The notes beneath the pieces were generated by a model, which searched no databases, was not told the origin of the DNA, and saw only the letters and a program-made list of their open reading frames with translations. Shown here one piece after another: positions 56,913 to 64,000 of a stretch of 64,000 bases of DNA. A program made the translations under genes and the position numbers. Position 1 is the stretch's first letter. The number at the start of each line of letters is the position of its first letter. The stretch is taken from positions 1,736,001-1,800,000 of the forward strand of contig JASJZH010000005.1 of NCBI GenBank assembly GCA_037178975.1, in the 5' to 3' direction. The stretch is from Oscheius tipulae (lineage: Eukaryota; Nematoda; Chromadorea; Rhabditida; Rhabditidae).

Positions 56913-59900
56913 ATGTTTGCAAAAAAAGAAAAGAGGCGGATAAGTAACGTATCAAAGACATCTGTTGTCCTAGCACTGGTCGTGAGTGCGTTCTCAGTCT
57001 ACTATTTCACGATGTTTCTGTTCCCGTCATCCTCTGCCGTTCCAACAGTGACGGCGACTGTTTTGCCCAGAAAGCGGTTAAATGATTCTGTACTCATCTT
57101 CATCGCTACAAAGTTCACTACTCCTTCACTACTACTCAAAGAAACCTATTTGGGGGTCTGTCCTCAAGAAATACAGGTGAATTTCCAGTGCAGTAAGAAA
57201 AGCAGGCAACTTCAGTGGTTTTTATAGCATGATTAGCATGGGGGATCATTTTCTATAACAGTTGTTATTCCAGAGAATGGGTATGGCAAAAAAAAACTGA
57301 CAAAGTTCCATACCACGGGCACTTTAAGCAGTGGAACCGTAAGTCCGCGCATTTTGACTGACGTTTCGGATAGATCAAAGCTCTTTCGAGTTTTCTGATG
57401 TTCCGTAAAGTTGCAGAGCAGATCAAGAGGTACAACTACACAGAATTGAAAAGTGCAATCGTGACCACAAAAATGAGATAGTAGTTTTGTCTTGTTTTTA
57501 TTCTAGACTTCACTCGTGTTCCAAGTTGAAGACTCCAACCGCTCAATGATGTTCTGCGAAGTGAAACACCTCAAAGCTTGGAAGTGTTTTGGCCTAACCG
57601 AAAAGCCTTATCAGACATTCTTATCATCTGTCCAATGAATACATAAATGGGCTTTGTCATTGTGCAGCCATTTTTATGCATGACACAAAAATGGCTAAAT
57701 CACAGAGCTTGTTCAGAAATACTGCCGCCTGACAAGCAACAAGGTTGAACTTCACCAAGCAGATGCTCTTCTCTATCATCTACCTCAATATGTTCCTTCA
57801 GCTGATTCCTATCCGGTGAACTCTGATCAAATACGAGTGATGTTCACCATGGAGTCGCCGGCGCATTACGGCACTTTAACACGAAAGTTCAAGCCAGGTT
57901 TTCGTGATACACACTGAGACAACGGAGCTTGTAGGATTCTTTAACTGGACGATGACGTACCGGACTGATTCGGATATTCACTTTCCATATGCGGTGGTGA
58001 AAAAGAGAAAAAAAGGTGAGAAACAGAGAGACAGACATTTTTTCAGCACTTTCATTAAATATCGACAAACTTTGGTCTTCAAAGAACCACAACCTAACTG
58101 CGGCCTGGATGGTGTCCAACTGTGGTGGTCTCAACAAGAGAAACGAGCTTGTGAAAGCAGCTCAAAGAGCCGGACTTGCAGTTGACATTTACGGTGGCTG
58201 TGGACAAAAATTGCCAAACTGTGAGCGGAAAAGTTTCTGTATCCCCAAAATCTACGAGTGTGCAGCCCAGACATTGAAGTAGGTCATTGGCAGTGTCGAG
58301 AAACCTACGTAATATTTAGAAACTACAAGTTTTACTTTGCTTTCGAGAACAGCAACTGTAGGGACTACGTGACCGAGAAGTTTTACAATTCGTTAATGCT
58401 CTACAATGCAGTGCCTATTGTTATACGCAGGAAGTATCTTCAGGATATTGGGGTAAATCAGCATTATGCTTCACAGGGAATATGAACACCGAGAGTGCGT
58501 GAGAGACAGAGAGACGCTGTTGCTCTCTTGAGACTGACCGATGATCGTTATTTTCAAGATTCCGGACGACATTTTTATAGCCCTGGACGATTTTCACTCC
58601 ATGTCCGACATGGTTACAGGGTGACGCATAATTACGAATACACGATGCGCGGGCGCGTTTTTACTTTTTATGAGATTGAGTCTTCTCCATTTGTGGTTTT
58701 TAGAAGTTTCTTTATTTATTTGAATGATATTCTTCCGCCTTATGTCATCACATGTGCAATTTTGAGAATGACAAAGCCCTCTGTCCATCGCGAATCAATT
58801 GTCAAGCTCCACAAGGAAGGTCGTTCGGCGCGGGAGATCCAGAAACGTCTGAATTGCCCAAGAAACCTTGTTTATACCACCATCCGAAGGTTCAAGGAGC
58901 TGGGTACCACTTCTGATCGTTCTGGACGAGGAAGGCGTCATTCTATCGTCACCCCAGCAAATGTCAAGTTAGTTCGTGGCCGGCTTCGTCACAACCCGGC
59001 GCGCTCCATCCGAGGTCTTTCTCGAAACATGGGAATTTCGCTGAGGTCAATGCAAAGGATTGTCAAGGACAAGCTTAAACTCAAAGCTTACAAGAAAAAT
59101 AAAGCCCATATCCTTACGGATGCCATGAAACAGCAGCGGAAAGACAGATGCAAGGGATTGCTGCGCAGATGCCGTCAAGATGCTCATCTTTCGATTCTTT
59201 TCACGGACGAGAAGGTTTTCACGGTAGAGCAAGTTCTCAACAAGCAAAACGATCGAATCTACGCAAAATCAAGACCTCATACCGTCATTAGCCGTAAATC
59301 TCATCCTCAATCCGTCATGGTTTTCGCAGGAATCACAAGCAACGGAAAAACGCCACTGATCTTCGTGCCACAAGGTGTAAAAGTGAACAGTGCCAACTAT
59401 CTTGACCTTCTTCGTACCGAAGTTTTGCCGTGGGCTCAAACACACTTTCAAAACAAGCCGTGGACATATCAACAGGACTCGGCCCCCGCTCACAAAGCTC
59501 GTATTGTTCAAGACTTCTGTCGCCAGAACTTCCCAGGATTCATCTCAAGAGTGGCCCTCCAATTCTCCTGATCTCAATCCACTTGACTACAGCGTCTGGT
59601 CGGTCTTGGAAGCCAAAGCCTGCTCAAAGCCCCATTCAACACTTCAATCGCTGAAAGACGCCCTCCAAAAAGCTTGGGATGAGCTCGACGGACAGTACCT
59701 GCGCGCCACAGTGGATGCCTTCCCGAAGCGCCTCAAGGCTTGTATGGATGCGGATGGAGGATATATTGAAATTTGATGCTGAATATTATTTCTAGCTGTT
59801 CAATGAATATACTTGTTGTTGTCCAGAGTCAAATAATGATCCGAGTCGCTTGCCACGACCTCTTTTTCCTGTATCCGTAATTATGCGTCACCCTGTACAT

Positions 59901-60163
59901 ATATCAACAAGTTAAAAAACGACAAGGAACGATACTTGAAGTACCACAACTGGGGACGGAGCTACGAGTTAGAGATTCTTTTTGATAAAAGCCTAACTGT
60001 TTGACTGTTCAGATTCTCAAGGTTCGATCGCAACAAGGGTTTCTGTTTGCTCTGTGAGCGGCTGCGAAGACCGATTCCGCAGACGAGAATCTATCGGGAC
60101 CTCTACAATTGGTATGCGGAAGATGTCTGTGACAATGGCTATGCTAATAGTTTTCTGAAATAA
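56913..60163 (+). CDS. GT10 alpha-1,3-fucosyltransferase, coding exon split by a transposon
   Basis: Exons 56913-57176, 57717-57897, 57935-58015, 58047-58238, 58271-58452, 58559-58616 plus 59898-59967, and 60013-60163. With the element at 58617-59895 and one TA copy removed, phases close to 392 residues. A type II anchor (SVVLALVVSAFSVYYFTMF) begins the Golgi enzyme. Family motifs: YCRLTSNKVELHQADALL, FFNWTMTYRTDSDIHFPY, AAWMVSNC, VDIYGGCGQ and the donor-binding motif KFYFAFENSNCRDYVTEKF. It would transfer fucose from GDP-fucose to glycans. The fourth-to-fifth exon junction (donor GTATCC) is the least certain. Introns include one of 31 bases. GAATTTCCAG precedes the ATG by 11 bases (trans-splicing). 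In this copy the insertion should destroy the C-terminal 90 or so residues unless it is excised. Confidence 0.88.
57400..57445. repeat. Dispersed stem-loop repeat, copy 5 (intronic)
   Basis: TTCCGTAAAGTTGCAGAGC, then GATCAAGAGGTACAACTAC, a degraded copy of the CTACAACTTTGCA hairpin family, inside the first intron of the fucosyltransferase gene. Confidence 0.55.
58617..59895 (+). mobile_element. Mariner/maT-like (DD37D) element inserted in the fucosyltransferase exon
   Basis: 1,279 bases with inverted ends CAGGGTGACGCATAATTACG and its complement, and TA duplicated on both sides (58615-58616 and 59896-59897). It falls between the GTT and the CA of the host sequence GTT-ACA-TAT. Only short terminal repeats are evident. 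Confidence 0.92.
58768..59776 (+). pseudogene. DD37D mariner-like transposase with one frameshift
   Basis: Starts MTKPSVHRESIVKLHKEG with an HTH region (AREIQKRLNCPRNLVYTTI) and GRGRRHS linker. Catalytic residues: LSILFTDEKVF, YQQDSAPAHKA and SPDLNPLDYSVW (third Asp instead of Glu). The frame shifts once at about 59,545-59,552, between NFPGFIS and EWPSNSPDLN, after which it is open to the TGA at 59,774. One small indel therefore inactivates an otherwise complete protein of about 335 residues. Confidence 0.88.
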
Positions 60164-63100
60164 AACTCATTTCTTCGTCCTCGGAAAAGGTGTGGAGGAA
60201 TGCCATATAGGCGTATAAACTAGGTTGTATGCTTAGAAAGGCTCGGTTTCAACAAAATAGTCGTCGTTTCCCGGTCAAAGTAGTCTGTGTGATAAACTTG
60301 AGGCAATGCAATAAGATTTACAAATGTGTAGTTGAAGTTTTGGTAGGCTTTTGGAACTGAATCTTTATTTAAACAATGTTTCTTGTTTCAAAGCTTTTTT
60401 GATTGCAAAGACGCTGTAATAAGAGAACCGTTAATCAGTTGACTCTCATACGCTGCATAACTAAAAGTGTTCTTTGGACCAGGGAGGTACATCAGATTTC
60501 ACTGTACCCCTTGAGATCTTAACTTGAAATGTGAAAGTATGTTCAAATCACAAGCTTTTATTATGGCTGTCTCTAACTAGCATCGAACTGAATTGATAGG
60601 CTACATCTCCAATATTTACCACAAAGAGGATGGTACTGAGAGAAAAAAGATAAAGTTCGATTCTTGCAACAAAACTTACTGACTTTATAGCTCTTCGAAA
60701 CAACATATTGTAAGAAAAATAAGATGAGAACTAATCACATACCCTGTTTGAGAAGAGACCTTGTCTAGTCTGAAACCAAAAGATTTATCAAAAATAGATG
60801 TGAAAAACCACGCAGTTTATGGTTTGCGGGTGGATGTTTTACAAGGCTAATCCACAAAATGGGCGCGTACCACTGGAGTCAATAGGGCTACCGGTTGGAA
60901 GTGTTTGTACTTTAGAATGAGTTGTGATTTGCAGCACCATAGTCGTCGGCATCACAGCCACAAACGCCTCATTTTAGTTCTCTTCATACATCTCTACTAT
61001 CTAAATCGCGATTGTTTCTGTGGAGGACTCTGTCTGTTTGTTTGTTTGTCCATGGCCACAAAACAGAAGCGAGCCAATTAGTTGTCCAGAAGTTTTGCTG
61101 TTCAAAAACAGTTATTGCCTAGACTTGGCTTTTTTCACAGTGAAGTCACTTGGAGGTTTCTGTAACTACAAAGCGGCGCAGCCGCCAATGTAAACTGATG
61201 GCAAAAGAAAAGTCTGAGACATTTTTATCCGTCCGTCTGTCATGGTGTCCGCACAATTGCATGTCAACACTAATACCCAAAAAAGCTGACAAGCCATTTC
61301 ATGTCAAGAGACAAGGGGACAAGCCAGCTGTAGAAGACACTGCTACTAGGGAAGTGGCGCAGCAGCCTGTAGTCAATTCTAAGCAAAGGCCAAAGGGCTG
61401 CGAAGCTGCCGCCGACAGCTGGTACAATCTAGCCTTTTCCAGCCAGAACAGGATTCCGAATGAAATATTTTTTGTATTCCCGTTTTCTAAGAAATAATTG
61501 TTTTCACTCCTGTACCCGTTCAGAACGTCCCAGTGAAGAGAATAGAATTCCTTACATTCTTTGAAAGCCAACTCGGTCATGCAAAACAGACAATCTTTGC
61601 GCTCACATTATTTATAACATCAGAAGTTTTTGTACAAACTTTATTAGATAGGAATCACTACAAGTCCACAAGTGTTAATAGTGTACACAGGTTCGTCTCC
61701 GAGACACTGCGAAGGCAGAACTCTTGTAGGCGGTGCTCACGAAGAAAAACCATTACAATTCGGTACAAAAATGTGTTCATAATAGTAATCCTCCTATCAG
61801 ATTCCTCGACTTCACAATGAAGAATACATCGTTACTGAAAGTAGAAAATTGTCTCTCTCTGTCGCTCACCTTGAGTCTTCTAGGAACAGAGCTAACGGTG
61901 TTGTAGCACACAGTTCTGGTTGTGTTTTTGTCTCCGTTGATGCAGACTGGAACACAAGTCATCTTTCTACAGCAGGGAACTGGGATGTTCTGAACGAGTA
62001 CAGGAATGAAAACAGTTCAAAGAGTAAAAGAAATAGGGAATTTCTTTCTGGCAGAGAATTTTCAAAGTGATAATGACAACTTCATTTTTGTGAAAAAAAA
62101 GTGCGCTCATTCAAATAGAAGAAAAGAAAGGGATTCGTTGAAAACTACTTCAGAGTACATTATTTCACGAATGCGTAATATAATATCAGTAACCGCTGAA
62201 ACAGAAAAAGAATGTTTCAACTATTGCAGAAGAGTACATAATTCCAATAGTTTTTGTTGTTTCAATCAGAGATGCTCAAATGATATCTGTATGAAAAACG
62301 ATTCATTCCAATGGAAAACACGCACAAAACTGTTTTTGAAGAGAGCACGAAGAGTCACAGACAATCTCGGTCTTGACTGAGATTGCCATCTCTCCAAGTA
62401 CAATATAACAGTTGTTTGTTTTCAAATAGAAACCGTCGTAGAACATAACCCGGCTTCAAGAAATATAAACAACGCGTGAAATATTTGCCACCTTCAGAAA
62501 AGGAATTCAAACACGCATTTTTGTCAAAATATCTAAGGCAGATTGAGTAAGCTGATTTTTCAAAGCTTTGGTATTGTCCAAGCGGTGAAACATTTTTACT
62601 TTTTATTCCGTATGATTTTCGATTTTTTCAAGCGCCTGTAACACCACAATCAGTCCATGCAAGTTTCGAAGCACTACGCGTTATCATGTTGAAATGTCAT
62701 CAGCGGATTAGCATGGAGGTAAGGAAGCAGGTTATTCTGGAGCACATCATGATAGTCGAAGCTATTTATCCTGCTGGTGACAAACTCGAGTGAGACAGTA
62801 CCGTCGTGAGAGTCATTTGCTCGTCTCTGATTGTCAGCTTTCTGGGTCTTCCTCCTCTGTTTTTAGCTCCATAGCCAACAGGATCCTTGCGATAGTTGTC
62901 AACCACGGTAGGAGAACGTTTGATCGTGGGGCAGAGAGACTTTTCTGTCTCTCAGTCTCTCTGTTCACCACACAGTGACCTTTAACAAGGTTATTGTTTT
63001 CCCTCGTCCTCAAGAGATATAAACAGGATATGACAGAGGGACAAAGAGACAGAGAGACTGAGAGACAGAGCAAGCTGCAAACTATCCTATTTTCGAGCCT

Positions 63101-63204
63101 TCTGTGACTACTTATCGGGTTACTAACTCTATCGATTATAGCGTCTTATCGGCTTTTTGCCAAACAACTCTGTTCAACCGTCCCCGTTATAGTTTCTCTT
63201 CGTG
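60164..63204. other. Gene-free region with inverted repeats and scattered motifs
   Basis: No gene is recognised. TGTTTCA: plus 60384, 62213, 62258; minus 62197, 62586 (AAAAAGTAAAAA upstream of the core). An inverted pair lies at about 61,500-61,534 (TGTACCCGTTCAGAACGTCC) and 61,980-62,014 (TTCTGAACGAGTACAGGAAT), about 450 bases apart, possibly ends of a non-autonomous element. At 62,930-63,075 CTGTCTCTCAGTCTCTCTG and AGAGACAGAGAGACTGAGAG form another inverted tract. Confidence 0.45.
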
Positions 63205-64000
63205 ATGGGATCGGAAAACTCGAAACGTAGTGACATGGATGACTTCGAAGTTCCTATATTCAAGCATGGAAAGAATATTTCTGTTTTGAATTATCTGTCG
63301 AGAGGAGGTGAAGGGACTGTTTACACGGCCCAAACCAAGAACAGAGGGTGAGTATGAGAAAAAAGGTGCAAATCATTTTTTATAGAACCGTTTGTGTTAA
63401 AGTCTTTCACAAATTTGGTATAAGTGAGCAAAAGGAAGTGGACAAGCTAGTGAAATTGGTAGGCATTATTCAAGATTTTCTCACTGCTTTAGAGAGGAAA
63501 GCATCCGAACATACTGGAAATATTTGGTACTTACGAAGGCTTTAATCCCGATACTCAAAATGTCTATCGAGGCTATGTTATGGAGTTTATGGCTGGAAGG
63601 AGCCTTAACGAAGGTAGTTGCTCTCTGCTTGTCTGCCTTTCTGTCCCTGTGTCAGAGTCTCAAGACGTATCTAACGTTGTTTAGCAATTTACTCCGACAA
63701 GCCTTATGAACCCGAACAAGCATATCATTGGATGCGCCAAATATCTCATGCTGTGATCTATATGCACTTAAAGAAAATCGCCCATCTCGATTTAAAGCCT
63801 TTGAAGTACGTTCCACAAAACAAAGAAGCAGTAGCTCTTTAGCATGCTATTGAATGCTACGGGAACTCGCGTAAAGATTGGAGATTTCGGATTGTCTAAA
63901 AACTTGATGTTTTCCAAACTGACTGCCAGGTTTGGATCAGTCTCACGTCTGCAAAAAAGACAAATTTCAGAAGAGCAACGTACGCTTATATGGCTCCAGA
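63205..64000 (+). CDS. Protein kinase, N-terminal part (runs off the window)
   Basis: Exons 63205-63347, 63386-63458, 63493-63613, 63685-63805, 63843-63929 and 63971-64000, all in phase, with introns of 38, 34, 71, 37 and 41 bases. The start MGSENSKRS has Gly2 and Ser6, a classical N-myristoylation signal, predicting membrane attachment. Kinase motifs: LSRGGEGTVYTA (Gly-rich loop), VCVKVF (ATP-binding Lys), KHPNILEIFGTYEG, VMEFMAGRSL (hinge), KIAHLDLKPLNMLL (catalytic loop), IGDFGLSK and YAYMAPE. The catalytic loop is HLD instead of HRD, so it is a non-RD kinase, as in MOS-like kinases. It is a Ser/Thr-type loop (DLKPLN). The specific subfamily is not resolved. Confidence 0.9.

Noticed and set aside
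1-64000. CRISPR array, bacterial operons or ribosome binding sites
   Set aside because: Genes have introns and eukaryotic families; no regularly spaced repeats with unique spacers are present.
1-64000. TGTTTCA enrichment as the footprint of a single transposon family
   Set aside because: Sequences flanking the cores differ from copy to copy. The transposable elements here hold almost none (one in the DD37D transposase coding region), so copying of one repeat does not explain it, apart from a few cores inside recognised duplications.

Overview
The window reads as nuclear DNA of a nematode. The evidence is: many introns of only 31-60 bases closed by TTTCAG-type acceptors; a TTTCAG/TTCCAG acceptor directly in front of several start codons with no upstream exon, as expected for spliced-leader trans-splicing; Tc3-like and mariner-like DNA transposons; RTE-type LINEs; and secreted C-type lectin and GT10 fucosyltransferase genes. 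The most striking non-genic signal is the 7-mer TGTTTCA (both strands). A hand count finds about 80 copies, several-fold more than composition predicts. They are packed into gene-poor DNA and introns, usually after an A/T tract. This is the core of the 'Ruby' promoter motif (CTGTTTCA) of nematode type-I piRNA (21U-RNA) genes, so I propose that much of the intergenic DNA, above all bases 1-16,500, is a piRNA gene field. This is an inference and needs small-RNA data.

Layout. 1-1,400: two minus-strand exons of an unidentified gene. 1,400-13,600: motif-dense, gene-poor DNA holding a complete Tc3-like transposon (7,988-9,582) and three copies of a dispersed hairpin. 13,873-15,344: a divergent PP1-like phosphatase. 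16,648-23,296: three minus-strand housekeeping genes in a row (MTFP1/MTP18, ATP synthase epsilon, fidgetin-like 1), possibly co-transcribed. 23,917-25,990: an SLC22-type transporter. 26,200-47,000: a patchwork of segmental duplications and retroelements, containing a coherent 13-exon orphan gene (31,179-33,666), an intact RTE LINE (33,790-36,555), a decayed LINE, a decayed Ty3/gypsy element, and a coherent 5-exon orphan gene (41,470-44,712). 47,559-48,228: an AT-rich gene with two RNase H1-type hybrid-binding domains and one in-frame stop. 49,938-54,804: small secreted-protein genes (PLA2-like, a two-domain C-type lectin, an orphan secreted protein) and a pseudogene. 56,913-60,163: a fucosyltransferase whose coding exon is split by a DD37D mariner-like element. 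63,205-64,000: the start of a probably myristoylated protein kinase.

Exon junctions were joined by hand from reading frame, splice dinucleotides and family alignment; phases close exactly in most models. Four models need a GC-AG intron, and many GT donors are weak, while acceptors are strong. No tRNA, rRNA, SL RNA or CRISPR array was recognised.
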